From Neisseria weixii (lineage in GTDB: Bacteria; Pseudomonadota; Gammaproteobacteria; Burkholderiales; Neisseriaceae): a stretch of DNA of 64,000 nucleotides. Numbering within the stretch: the first letter of the stretch is position 1; each line of letters starts with the position of its first letter. Positions 42,176-52,255 of the stretch are shown in pieces. The stretch is from positions 248,001 to 312,000 of the forward strand of contig NZ_CP023429.1 in NCBI RefSeq assembly GCF_002327085.1. Reading direction: 5' to 3'. The notes under the pieces were generated by a model. It made no database searches. It saw nothing but the letters and a program-made list of their open reading frames with translations, and was not told where the DNA came from. The translations under genes and the position numbers were made by a program.

Positions 42176-43395
42176 TTATTTGAGGAAGTTTAAGAAGCCC
42201 GACAAAATAATCACATTGATGATATCGACAAAAAATGCGCCGACCATCGGTACAATCAAGAATGCTTTGTGTGACGAACCAAAGGTTTGGGTAATCGATT
42301 GCATATTGGCAACCGCAGTCGGCGTTGCCCCCAAGCCGAAACCGCAGTGGCCGGCAGACAATACGGCCGCATCGTAGTCGCGACCCATTACCATGTAGGT
42401 TACGAAGGTTGCATACAGAATCATCACCACCACTTGAACGGCCAAAATAATCGCCACCGGGCCGGCCATACCGGTCAATTCCCACAGTTTCAAGTTCAAC
42501 AACGCCATGGCCAAGAATAACGACAGCGAGGCATTACCGAATACGTCAATCGCACGGTCAAACATGTTGATTTTGAATGCACTGGTCAAGACATTACGCA
42601 GAATCACGCCGAAGAACAAACACCATACAAATTTCGGCAAATCAATCAAATATTGTTTGTCGTAGCTGTCCATGATTTCAGCGAAAGCCAGGCACGCGGC
42701 AAACATTGCCAGTGTTTCCACAGCATTGTCTGCGGTAATCAGACGTTGGCGGTGCGCTTTTTCAAAGATGTCATCGTTGTTGTCGTTGGTGTTTTCGTTT
42801 GAGATTTCTTCAGGGGAAATCGGTTTGCGGCCTTGGCGGTTAATCAGGCGGCGGGCTACCGGGCCACCAATCAAACCACCGAATACCAAGCCAAATGTAG
42901 CGGCAGCCATACCCAAAGTGGTTGCGCCCATTACACCATATTCTTTCTCAAAAGTCGGTCCCCAAGCACCTGCGGTACCGTGACCACCGGTCAAGGTTAC
43001 CGAGCCGGTCATCAGGCCGATCAGCGGATCCAAGCCTAATATGGTGGCCAAACCGACACCCACAGCGTTTTGTACCACAATAAAAAGCCTACGACCAAAG
43101 TAAAAATCACCAATAGCAAACCACCGGCTTTCAAACGTGAGAAATCTGCACTCAGGCCGATAGAGGCAAAGAAAATCAGCATGAAGGCATCTTGCAAAGG
43201 TTTTTCAAATTTGAAGCTGACGCCGTACATTTGGTGCAAAATAAATAATACCAAAGCGGCAATCAAGCCACCGGCAACCGGCTCAGGGATGTTGAAATCG
43301 CGCAGAATGCGGATTTTTTTCACTAAAAGTTTACCCAAAAGCAGCACCAAGGTTGCCGCAATCAGCGTGTAATAGCTGTTAAATGCCCATTCCAT
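42176..43395 (-). CDS. gltS: Sodium/glutamate symporter, one frame break
   Basis: Restored length 406 residues; GltS (ESS) family Na+-coupled glutamate uptake in the inner membrane. Two inverted halves with about five hydrophobic segments each. Family motifs: LLGKLLVKKIRILRDFNIPEPVAGG near the N-terminus, ADFSRLKAGG, the re-entrant loop SVTLTGGHGTAGAWGPTF (about residues 130-148) and its counterpart HCGFGLGATPTAVANMQSI (about residues 345-363). The frame changes near 43083, consistent with one missing T. It stands alone between the LprI-type lipoprotein and cstA. Confidence 0.94.
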
Positions 43396-43798
43396 AATAG
43401 TTTCTCGCTATAAAAAAAGGGGTTATGAAAGATGATTGACGATATTATGGGATTCGTTAAAGTTTGTCAAAGAGCAAAGCCTATTTTAATCGTATATTTA
43501 CATTTTGAGTGTTAATGAATATTGATAAGGCCGTCTGAAAAAAATATTAAAACGACATGGCTTAGAAATGAAGAGTCAGGGGGTTTGGATGATTCATCAA
43601 TCAACTTGGTTGCTGTGCCGGAATGGGAGGTATACGATGAACCGCTATGACAATTTAAGTGAATGAAAAAAGTGTTTCACATGTTCTAAAAACGTTCCAA
43701 ACCACTGCCGTTAGGTAAGTTTATGTATGCAGGCTATTAAGGTTTGTGATATATAGTCTATGGGTTACATGCAATTACAAATCAATAAGGAGCAACGC
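43396..43798. other. Intergenic region gltS / cstA
   Basis: 403 bp divergent region. It contains one DUS near 43529-43540 and is otherwise AT-rich. I see no gene: the longest reading with a plausible ribosome binding site codes for nine residues near 43637. Promoters for gltS and cstA are presumably here. Confidence 0.5.
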
Positions 43799-45469
43799 AT
43801 GAGTGCATCTTTACTCTTGATCATAGGCTTGGCTTTAATGGCCTGCGGTTATTTTTTCTATTCGAAATTCATTTCACAAAAGATCTTCAAGCTGGATGAC
43901 AACTTCGTTACTCCGGCGCATGAAATTAACGACGGTGTAGACTATGTGCCGACCAACAAATATGTTTTATGGGGTCACCATTTTACGTCGGTAGCAGGGG
44001 CGGCACCGATTGTAGGCCCTGCGATTGCCGTGTTTTGGGGATGGCTGCCGGCATTTGTGTGGGTGGTGTTGGGCACCATCTTTATGGCCGGTGTGCACGA
44101 TATGGCGGCGGTGTGGGCGAGTGTACGCAATAAAGGCCAGTCAATCGGCACCATTGCCGGCTCGGCGGTGAACGCGCGTACCCGCAGCCTGTTTATGATT
44201 GTGATTTTCCTGCTGTTGCTGATGGTGAATGCCGTGTTTGCCGTGGTGATCGCGGGCATGATGATTAAAACACCGTCTTCTGTGTTGCCGGTATGGGGTG
44301 CACTGGTGGTGGCTTTTGTTATCGGACAATGTATCTACCGCTTTAAAATGAACCTGTTGTGGGTATCAGTTATCGGGGTAGTGGCCTTGTACGCCTTGAT
44401 TTACTTAGGCCCAATATTCCCGATTGTGTTGCCGGAAACCATGTTCGGCTTGCCGGCCAATGCGGTATGGATTATTTTGCTGTTTGTTTACGCAGCGATT
44501 GCGTCGTTGCTGCCGGTATGGATGCTGTTGCAACCGCGTGACTACATCAACGGCCTGCAATTGTTTGTCGGTTTGTTTGTGATGTATGCCGCCATTTTCT
44601 TAGTGAGCCCGGATGTGGTCGCACCTGCTTTGAATGAAAACGTACCGGCCGGCACTCCGCCGATTATGCCGCTTTTGTTTGTGACCATTGCATGTGGCGC
44701 GATTTCAGGCTTTCATGGTTTGGTATCGAGTGGTACGACCTCTAAACAAATCAATCGCGAACCGGATGTGCGCTTTGTCGGCTACTTCGGTGCGATGGGC
44801 GAAGGTATGTTGGCCTTAGCCGCAATTTTGGCCGCTACCGCCGGTTTTGCCACTTTGGGTGACTGGGAAGCGGTGTATACCAAATTCGGTGCGGGCGGTA
44901 TTGGCGCGTTTATCGACGGTGGCGCAGCGATTATGCACGAAGGCGTTGGTTTATCGCCTGAGTTGTCTGCCACCATGTTGACCGTAATGGCGGCTCTGTT
45001 TGCCGGCACCACCATGGATACAGGCGTTCGCTTGCAGCGCTATATTTTCCAAGAGTGGGGCGACATTTACCAAATCCAATCCTTCCGCAAAGGCTGGGTG
45101 GCAACATTATTGGCTGTCGGTACTTGTGCGCTGTTGTCATTTGGTGCGGGTGGTTTGAAAGGCGACGGCGGTATGCTGATTTGGCCTTTGTTCGGTACCA
45201 CCAACCAATTGATGGCCGGTTTGACCTTGCTGGTGGTGACTGTGGTGTTGATGAAAGCCGGCCGCAAAGTGTGGTTTACACTGATTCCGATGGTCTTCTT
45301 GCTGATTATGAGTATTTTGGCCTTGGTGTTGCAGCTGAAAACCTTCTACGATCAATCCAACTGGCTGCTGGTCGTATTGGATGTGGTGATTCTGATTTGC
45401 TCGATTTTGGTGTCGCTGGAGTGCGTTTCCGTGCTCAAACGCGAATGGCCTAAGCGCAAAGGTGCATAA
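43799..45469 (+). CDS. cstA: CstA-family carbon starvation / peptide or pyruvate transporter
   Basis: 556 residues, intact, with about 14-16 hydrophobic segments. Start at 43799 follows AAGGAGCA. CstA/YjiY motifs: GHHFTSVAGAAPIVGPAIA (about residues 58-76), GVHDMAAVWASVRNKGQS, ISGFHGLVSSGTTSKQI and GTTMDTGVRLQRYIFQEW. Shorter than E. coli CstA (about 700 residues), as is typical of the branch that co-occurs with cory-CC-star. Substrate class (peptides or pyruvate) is inferred from the family. Stop overlaps the next start (TAATG). Confidence 0.93.
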   Translation: MSASLLLIIGLALMACGYFFYSKFISQKIFKLDDNFVTPAHEINDGVDYVPTNKYVLWGHHFTSVAGAAPIVGPAIAVFWGWLPAFVWVVLGTIFMAGVHDMAAVWASVRNKGQSIGTIAGSAVNARTRSLFMIVIFLLLLMVNAVFAVVIAGMMIKTPSSVLPVWGALVVAFVIGQCIYRFKMNLLWVSVIGVVALYALIYLGPIFPIVLPETMFGLPANAVWIILLFVYAAIASLLPVWMLLQPRDYINGLQLFVGLFVMYAAIFLVSPDVVAPALNENVPAGTPPIMPLLFVTIACGAISGFHGLVSSGTTSKQINREPDVRFVGYFGAMGEGMLALAAILAATAGFATLGDWEAVYTKFGAGGIGAFIDGGAAIMHEGVGLSPELSATMLTVMAALFAGTTMDTGVRLQRYIFQEWGDIYQIQSFRKGWVATLLAVGTCALLSFGAGGLKGDGGMLIWPLFGTTNQLMAGLTLLVVTVVLMKAGRKVWFTLIPMVFLLIMSILALVLQLKTFYDQSNWLLVVLDVVILICSILVSLECVSVLKREWPKRKGA

Positions 45470-45732
45470 TGAACTGGCATGAAAAATGGCAGGCGTTTGC
45501 CGAGGGGTTGCAGGAGTTTTACCATGCGCCTTACCGGCAAACGCTCACTCGGGCGTATCGTGACGAACAGGATTTGTTTATGCTGATGATTTTTGCAGAA
45601 AGCCTGGGCATACCCAATCCGATGACGTTTTACACGCTCGAGCTGCAGCCCCTGCTGTTGGAAGAATTCCACGATTGGCACTTGCGCATGGGCATGCCGC
45701 ATTCACCTTTAGATCGATTCGGATGCTGTTAA
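45469..45732 (+). CDS. cory-CC-star protein
   Basis: 87 residues, starting at the TAATG overlap with cstA. N-terminal WHEKWQAFAEGLQEFYHAPYR, then LMIFAESLGIPNPMTFYTLEL, and a C-terminus RFGCC immediately before the stop: the pair of cysteines at the stop codon gives the family its name. The family co-occurs with CstA and an ArsA-like ATPase. No catalytic motif is visible; the terminal Cys pair suggests metal binding or lipidation-like anchoring, but that is speculation. Confidence 0.85.
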   Translation: MNWHEKWQAFAEGLQEFYHAPYRQTLTRAYRDEQDLFMLMIFAESLGIPNPMTFYTLELQPLLLEEFHDWHLRMGMPHSPLDRFGCC

Positions 45733-46721
45733 TGGATACATTATTGCAACAAGCGGCGGCAACGCCGCTTTTATTTGTCGGCGGTAAAGGCGGGGTTGGT
45801 AAAACCACCCATGCCGCCGCCTTGGCCACACGCTTGGCGAAAATCGGCAAAAAAGTGCTGCTGGTTTCCACCGATCCGGCGCATAGTTTGGGCGATGTGC
45901 TGCAATACACACTCTCGGGCACCATCCGCCCATTGACGGACAACTTGGCCGCGTTGGAATTCAATCCGCACCAAATCGCCGACAAACATTACGCCCAAGT
46001 CAGCGAATTGTTGGCGGGCTACACCAAGCCCGAGCTGGTCGAGAAAATGCGCCAGCATATCGAAGCGGCCAAAAGTTCGCCCGGCGCGGAAGAAGCCGCG
46101 ATACTCGAAGCCTTGTGCAAATACATCACCCATCACAAAATCATGGGCTATGAACACGTCGTGTTCGACACTGCCCCCACCGGCCACACCCTGCGTTTGC
46201 TCGAATTGCCGCAAATGATGGCCGCATGGACGGATGCTTTGCTGTCACAACAAGGGCGGCAGCAGAAACTGCGCGATGCCGCTTTACCGTTTTGGCAGAA
46301 AACCCGGCGGGAAAATACCCTGCTGAGTGAATCGCGCAACCAACGCTGGGACAAAGCCCTAGAAACCTTGGAAAAGCGCCGCCAATTGTTTGCCGATGCC
46401 GGGCAATTGCTCGCCGATCCTGCTTATACGTCCATCATTTTGGTGATGATCCCTGAAATGCTGCCACTGGCCGAAACCCGCCGCGCATTGGCGCAACTGC
46501 ATCATTTCAAACTGCCGTGCAGCCACATCATCGTCAACCAAATCATGCCGCAATCTCAAGCCGACAATGATTTTTGGCAGCAGCGCTATCAGCGGCAGCA
46601 AGACATCTTGCAGCAAATCCGCCGCGATTTCAGTCAAGTCAACCTGCATCATTATGCTTTGCAATCCAATGACGTTCGCGGGCTGGATGCCTTATCCGAA
46701 TTCGGCAGTAAGGGCGCATGA
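45732..46721 (+). CDS. ArsA-like P-loop ATPase, partner of CstA / cory-CC-star
   Basis: 329 residues, intact. Deviant Walker A of the SIMIBI/ArsA class GGKGGVGKTTHA (about residues 18-29), switch I STDPAHSLGDVL, switch II VFDTAPTGHTLRLLELP, and a later PEMLPLAETRRAL. Unlike arsenic-resistance operons there is no arsB, arsC or arsR. It starts at a one-base overlap with the cory gene; ATG at 45723 (MLLMDTLLQ) is an alternative start. Related Get3/ArsA ATPases insert or remodel membrane proteins, so a role in CstA activity or biogenesis is a reasonable inference. Confidence 0.88.
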   Translation: MDTLLQQAAATPLLFVGGKGGVGKTTHAAALATRLAKIGKKVLLVSTDPAHSLGDVLQYTLSGTIRPLTDNLAALEFNPHQIADKHYAQVSELLAGYTKPELVEKMRQHIEAAKSSPGAEEAAILEALCKYITHHKIMGYEHVVFDTAPTGHTLRLLELPQMMAAWTDALLSQQGRQQKLRDAALPFWQKTRRENTLLSESRNQRWDKALETLEKRRQLFADAGQLLADPAYTSIILVMIPEMLPLAETRRALAQLHHFKLPCSHIIVNQIMPQSQADNDFWQQRYQRQQDILQQIRRDFSQVNLHHYALQSNDVRGLDALSEFGSKGA

Positions 46722-46752
46722 ATGAAGAGTGTTTATAAAACCGATTAAAATC

Positions 46753-46792
46753 AAAAGGCCGTCTGAAACAATATTGTTTCAGACGGCCTTTT
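46753..46792. terminator. 40-bp perfect DUS palindrome
   Basis: AAAAGGCCGTCTGAAACAAT is followed directly by its reverse complement. It lies between the convergent ArsA-like and UDG-like genes and serves as a bidirectional terminator. Confidence 0.85.
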
Positions 46793-46814
46793 CTTGCCAC
46801 AACATGATTGCTGT

Positions 46815-47410
46815 TCAATCCGACAGCAAACCCAGCTCCATAAAAAACGCCCGATAAGCCGCCGCTTTCTTTTCCAGCGCCAACGGATAAGCCCGCGAAG
46901 ACGAAGGCAGACGATACAACCGCAGCGCGCGTTTTGCAAAACACGTTTCCACACACGCCCCGATTTTCGGCTTTGGCGTTTCAGACGGCATCAAAGACAA
47001 CAAAGTATCCGTCGCCAATTCGCCCGTGGTCATGATGGTATCGCACAGAGGCATGCGTTCAAGCAAAGCCGCCAAATCCACCGGCTCAACGACCTGCAAA
47101 AACTTATCCGACGCATTCTCCTGCAAACGCCGCACCCGATACGCCGTATCGTAAACCGCAATTCCCTTGTTTTCCAAAAACGAACGAATCAATGTTTCTT
47201 TAAACCGCTTCCCATCTGCGCCTGCATCGATGAAGTAATCCGCATCATCAAAAAACACCAGCCCGAAAATCCGCCACATATCATTTTGAAAATTCGGATA
47301 ATAAAAATCCATTTTCCAACGCGTACGCGGCGGTGGGAAAGAGCCGAGCATCACCAGCTTGGCATGGGGCGGGGTAAACGGGGCAAGGGGTGGGTTTCGG
47401 TAGCTTTCAT
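46815..47410 (-). CDS. Uracil-DNA glycosylase family protein, probable N-terminal frame break
   Basis: About 198 residues. Core motif LVMLGSFPPPRTRWKMDFYYPNFQNDMWRIFG is cut by my residue limit; the GSFPP loop and the Phe/Trp-rich stretch NDMWRIFGLVFF identify the UDG superfamily. TTGELATDTL and LPSSSRAYPLALEKKAAAYR lie toward the C-terminus. The uninterrupted reading begins at 47450, but the family start is better matched by MKATETHP from 47410 joined to LAPFTPPHAKL after one missing C near 47388. It would remove uracil or mismatched bases from DNA. It is adjacent to, but probably not part of, the restriction locus. Confidence 0.75.
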
Positions 47411-47425
47411 ATCTGGCAGAAATGA

Positions 47426-47972
47426 TTATTCGTGTGGCAATCCCAACCATTTTAAGGGTATTTCATTAAATAAGTAATGGCAGTTCATAGAGTGAATATA
47501 GTCCAGTGTATCCTTATAAGAAGGTGACTTAAACCAATCGTTCAATACATAAACATATTCAACTTTCCAACCTAATTGATGAACTAGTTTTGTATATTGC
47601 TTGCGTTTAAAATCACAGGTTTGCAATTTTTCATCATCAGAACCGGGAACATGTTGAAACTTAACCTCAATGATAAATAAAGTATCTCGAATAATGATAA
47701 ATAATGCGTTATCAGGTTCTAGTTGTTTGGAAAGATGATTTCTCCAGTCAATGTTATATGGCTCCTTAGACAGAAACCTATATAGCTCTCTCTTCTTAAA
47801 ACAATATGCTAACAATTCACCATTGAATAAAATCTGATAGCCGTAACGCTCTATTCCTGTATCTCTTAATTCATAGCCTTCTATTGCTTCAAAAAGTTTG
47901 CCTCAAATCGGTTCGAGTTTCAAAATGTAATCCTGTAATAGTATTTCCACCACCGATGCCGCCTTTAATCAT
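47426..47972 (-). CDS. Type II restriction endonuclease (PD-(D/E)XK), one frame change
   Basis: Restored length about 181 residues. Starts MIKGGIGGGNTITGLHFETR, an N-terminus seen in small type II endonucleases. After the break: LFEAIEGYELRDTG, NGELLAYCFKKREL, LFIIEVKFQHVPGSDDEKLQTC, where the Asp of PDN and Glu-x-Lys of IEVKF fit a PD-(D/E)XK site, and DFKRKQYTKLV. The frame changes near 47902 by net +1 (or -2), unlike the -1 breaks. Start overlaps the preceding methylase stop by four bases (ATGA), so translation is coupled. Specificity unknown; GATC is inferred from the methylases. Confidence 0.75.
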
Positions 47973-48783
47973 ATATTTTCCATCCTTTTTTGCGCCAATT
48001 CAAAAAACTCTTTTTCCATCTCGCAGCCGCAAAATTTCCGTTTGTTTTGCAAAGCAGCTACGCCTGTTGTGCCACTACCCATAAATGGGTCAAAAACCAA
48101 ATCGCCGATATTAGAGGCTGCCTGAATACACCTTTCCAATAAAGCCAGCAGTTTTTGCGTCGGGTGTTTGCCAAAGCGTTTTTCTTCTTTACTCGGTGGA
48201 GCAATCTGCCAAACGTTTTTCATCTGCTTGCCGCTATTTTGCGTTTTCATCGTTGCATAATTAAACGTATGCTTGGCTTCTTGTTTTTCTTTGCCCACAA
48301 CAGCGTTTCGGTGGAGTGAGTAAAAAAACGGCACGACAAATTGGGCGGCGGATTGGGCTTTTCCCATGTAATGTTATTCAAAATATGATAGCCGATTGTT
48401 TGCATTAAATAGCCGATCAAATAAATATTGTGATACGTGCCGCAAACCCAAATGGTGCCGTTTGGTTTCAGTAGTGCATAACACAACCGCAACCATTCTT
48501 CGTAAAACTCTAAATCGCCAGCCAATCCTTTCGATTTATCCCAACCACCTTTATTTACAGAAACCATTTTGCCGTTTTGACAAGTAAAGCCGTCATTAGA
48601 AAGAAAATATGGTGGATCGGCAAAAATCATATCAAAACAGCCATTAGGATGTTTATCCAAAATACGGCGCATCACAGTCAATGCGTTTTCATTGTAAATA
48701 ACCATGCCATCTGAAGCCTGTTTTTTCATAGAGACATGGTAAACCGCTGCTTCTTCTTTTAAGACATTAAAATCATTCACCAT
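47969..48783 (-). CDS. DNA methyltransferase, DpnA-like (beta class), one frame break
   Basis: Restored length 271 residues. Catalytic DPPYFLS (about residue 50), then VNKGGWDKS, NGTIWVCGTYHNIYLIG, HILNNITWEKPNPPPNLSCR, HSTETLLWAKK, the target region GKHPTQKLLALLERCI and SAM-binding DPFMGSGTTG (about residue 240). The order DPPY before FxGxG is the beta-class arrangement. It follows M.DpnA/M.MboC closely in pattern, which methylates GATC and can act on single-stranded DNA. Frame break near 48287, consistent with one missing A. Start at 48783 overlaps the Dam-like gene by 11 bases. Confidence 0.88.
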
Positions 48784-49586
48784 AGATTGCCAACAATTCG
48801 CCCACTTTTTGTCTACTGCTGCCTTTCGCTGCAATATTGCGCTGAACTTGAACAGTCTCTAAGCGTGCTTCTTTATACAATTTACGGGTAAAAACCGTGT
48901 CATGATTGGAAATCAACACACCTTTTGATTGTTCTGAAACCTGTTTGGCTCTTTCTGCCAAACGGTTTTGATTATCCAAACCAAAGCTACCTTTTGCGTA
49001 GGAAGTAAATGAAGCAGTTTCACTTAGCGGCACATAAGGCGGATCGCAATACACCACGTCATCATTACTTGCTAATGTTAAGGCCGTCTGAAAATCTCCA
49101 CATATCAATTCAATACGGTCGGATTTCGTAATAAAACCCTGCATTTCCGATTCAGGAAAGTACGGTACAGCATAGCGGCCAAATGGTACATTAAATGCCC
49201 CTTTGCTATTGTAACGACATAAGCCGTTGAATGCATGTCGGTTTAAATAGATAAATAAGGCAGCACGTTCAAACGTTTCCTGGCATTAAACCGTTCTCGC
49301 AATTCGTAAAAAAGGACTTCCTGATTATTTTCAGGAATAAAAAATGATTTGGCATAATCAATGAATCCTTGTTTTTCTTTTTTAGAGTTTGATAGAGACC
49401 GATTAAATCGGTATTGGTATCGTTGAGCAAATACGCGTCAAACTCCAAGGCCAATGACAGCGCAGCCGATCCCGCAAACGGTTCAATCAAACGTTTACGA
49501 GATTGGCTCGGTAAATTAGCTGCAATAAATGGGGCAAGTTTGAACTTACCACCTGCCCACTTGAGGAAAGGTTTGTTAGTGTCCAT
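48773..49586 (-). CDS. Dam-family adenine methyltransferase (M1 of the R-M system), two frame breaks
   Basis: Restored length 271 residues. FLKWAGGKFKLAPFI (SAM-binding, about residues 7-21), RLIEPFAGSAALSLAL, NDTNTDLIGLY, FNGLCRYNSKGAFNVPFGRY, VVYCDPPYVPLSETASFTSY (catalytic DPPY) and SNHDT. These match E. coli Dam and M.DpnM, so GATC is the likely target. Breaks near 49379 and 49269 fit losses of one A and one T. Start at 49586 lies within the small upstream gene. It protects against the endonuclease at 47426. Confidence 0.9.
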
Positions 49587-49842
49587 TTGAAAATTTCTGA
49601 TTTCCTTCTCTCCAGCCAAGATCGTATGCTGCTTGTGCAGATTTATGCCTTACTGTTCCTGCCTGACTATAAGGTAAATTTAACGACTCTAAAGAGCGCT
49701 TTTTATGATCCAATCCGTCAGAAAAACCTTCTTCATAAGCACAAGCTGCACAAAGATGTCTTCCTTGCTCAGGACTTTGGCTTTCTGGAAGATTCTTAAA
49801 AGATTAGGCATAGCGATGTTCTTTTTTACAAATTGATGACAT
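49576..49842 (-). CDS. Small Cys-rich protein upstream of the Dam-like gene, with an in-frame stop
   Basis: 88 codons. MSSICKKEHRYA is followed by TAA (49804-49806) and then, in the same frame, SFKNLPESQSPEQGRHLCAACAYEEGFSDGLDH to the stop at 49576 (given here in shortened form: QGRHLCAACAYEEGF and SQAGTVRHKSAQAAYDLGWREG). The C-x4-H and CxxC pairs suggest a zinc-binding fold. This small family recurs in bacteria, and the conserved part continues after the stop, so a sense codon has been lost. It overlaps the methylase start by 11 bases and may be part of the restriction operon. Function unknown. Confidence 0.6.
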
Positions 49843-49886
49843 TACAGATCTCCTTAATAAATAATTACTCTTACACGGGCTCTATT

Positions 49887-52174
49887 CTACCGTTTCAACC
49901 GCGCAAACGCATCCGCCATCGCGGTATTGCCCACAACTTTTTCACGCGGATTGCGTGGATTGCCGTTGGAACGCGCCTTACCGCTGCCCGATTGGTTTTC
50001 AGACGGCCTGTCGCTGTGTTTGGCCTGCGTGCCGGGTTCGTCATCCAAACGCATGGTCAGCGCGATGCGTTTTCTCGCGGCGTCCACTTCCAGCACTTTG
50101 ACTTTGACCACGTCGCCGGCTTTGACGACTTCGCGCGGATCTTGTACGAAACGATCGGCGAGCGCGGAGATGTGCACGAGTCCGTCCTGGTGGACGCCGA
50201 TGTCCACGAATGCGCCGAAGTTGGCGACGTTGGAGACGACGCCTTCCAGTATCATGCCTGTCTGTAAATCGCTGATTTCGTTGATGCCTTCGGCAAAGGA
50301 GGCCGTCTGAAATTCGCCGCGCGGGTCGCGGCCGGGTTTTTCCAGTTCGGCGAGGATGTCCATGATGGTGGGCAGGCCGAATTGGTCGGTGGTGTAGGCG
50401 GCGGGTTTGATTTGGCGGATTTTGTCGCGGTTGCCGATGAGGTCGACGGCGCTGATGTGCAGGTCGTCGAGCATTTTGGCGACGACGGGATAGGCTTCGG
50501 GGTGCACGGCACTGGCGTCCAGCGGTTCTTTGCCGCCGTTGATGCGCAAAAAGCCTGCGGCTTGCTCGAAGGTTTTTTCGCCCAAGCGTGGTACTTTTAA
50601 GAGTTTTTTGCGGCTGTCGAACGCGCCGTGTTCGTCGCGGTAGGCGACGATATTGTGCGCCAGCGTTTGGTTGAGGCCGGAAATTCGTGCCAACAGCGGC
50701 GCGGAGGCGGTATTCACATCCACCCCACGGCGTTGACGCAGTCTTCCACCACGGCATCGAGCGATTTGGCCAGTTGCGATTGGTTGACGTCGTGCTGGTA
50801 TTGGCCGACGCCGATGGATTTGGGGTCGATTTTCACCAACTCGGCCAGCGGGTCTTGCAGGCGGCGGGCGATGGATACGGCGCCGCGCAGGGAAACGTCG
50901 AGTTCGGGGAATTCTTTGGCGGCCAACTCGCTGGCGGAATAAATCGACGCGCCGGCTTCGGAGACGACGATTTTATGCAAACCCATTTCCGGCATGGCTT
51001 TCACCAAATCGCCCGCCAGCTTGTCGGTTTCGCGGCTGGCGGTGCCGTTGCCGATGGCAATCAGCTTCACGCCGTGTTTTTTAATCAAACCGGCAAGCGT
51101 GGCCAACATATTGTTTTCTTGGTGCAAATACACAATCACCGTGTCCAATAGTTTGCCCGTATCGCTCACCACCGCGCATTTCACACCGTTGCGGTAGCCG
51201 GGATCCAGCCCCAAGGTGGTCAGACGGCCGGCGGGGGCGGCCAGCAGCAGGTCTTTGAGGTTGCGGGCGAACACGGTGATGGCGTCGGTGTCGGCGTTTT
51301 CTTTCAGACGGCCTAAGGCTTCTAATTCGAGCGACAGGAAGATTTTGGCGCGCCAAGTCAGGCGCACGGTGTCGCGCAGCCATTTGTGGCCGTCTGAAAC
51401 GTGGAAATGTTGGGCGATTAATGTTTCGTATTCAGAGGCTTGGGTAATCGGCGTGTCATCGGGCTGGTATTTCAGCGCGATGGACAACACGCCTTCGTTG
51501 CGGCCGCGTAAAACGGCCAGCGCGCGGTGGCTCGGCATGGTGCGCACGGCTTCGCGGTGGTCGAAATAATCTTTGAATTTTTCGCCTTCGCTTTCTTTGC
51601 CGTCCATCACTTGGGCGTGGATTTCGGCTTCATTCCACAATTTTTCACGCAAACGGCCGATGAGTTCGGCATCTTCGGCGAATTGTTCCATCAAAATCGC
51701 GCGTGTGCCGTCGAGCGCGGCTTTGGTGTCGGCGATGTCGTCTTTGACAAATGGCGCGGCGGCGGCTTCCACGTCTTGCGGCTGTTCGTTCAACAATAAA
51801 TCGGCCAGCGGTTGCAAACCTTGCCCGCGGGCGGTTTGCGCTTTGGTGCGGCGTTTGGGTTTGTAGGGTAGGTATAAATCTTCCAGCGCGGTTTTGTTGT
51901 CGCAGGCCTCGATTTGCCCGCGCAGGCCGTCTGAAAGTTTGCCTTGTTCTTCAATACTTTTTAACACGGTTTCTTTACGCGCTTCGAGTTCGCGCAGGTA
52001 TTGCAGACGCTCGGCCAGCGTGCGCAATTGCGTGTCGTCCAAGCCGCCGGTCGCTTCTTTGCGGTAACGCGCGATAAACGGCACGGTGGCGCCTTCGTCG
52101 AGCATGGCGGCGGTGGCGGTGATTTGGGCGGCGGTGGCGGAGAGTTCTTGAGCGAGGATTTGGATGATGTTCAT
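49887..52174 (-). CDS. tex: Tex-family S1 RNA-binding protein, one frame break
   Basis: Restored length 762 residues. Transcription accessory protein, cytosolic, first described as a regulator of toxin expression in Bordetella. Order: N-terminal helical domain ([18 protein letters not shown]), central YqgF/RuvC-like domain with [17 protein letters not shown], HhH repeats ([35 protein letters not shown]), and C-terminal S1 domain ([34 protein letters not shown]), then a basic tail. The frame changes near 50724 (CVNAVG then [10 protein letters not shown]), consistent with one missing G. Confidence 0.96.
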
Positions 52175-52255
52175 GGTGGGTAGTTGGGGCAAAAGGCCGT
52201 CTGAAAAAAAAGATTGATTATAGCGGATATGAAGCGAAAAGGCCGTCTGAAACTA

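Noticed and set aside
45732-46721. Arsenic resistance function for the ArsA-like ATPase
   Set aside because: No arsR, arsB, arsC or arsD nearby; the gene is coupled to cstA and cory-CC-star instead.
49587-49799. 70-codon plus-strand ORF
   Set aside because: It is antisense to the conserved small Cys-rich protein and has no recognisable features.
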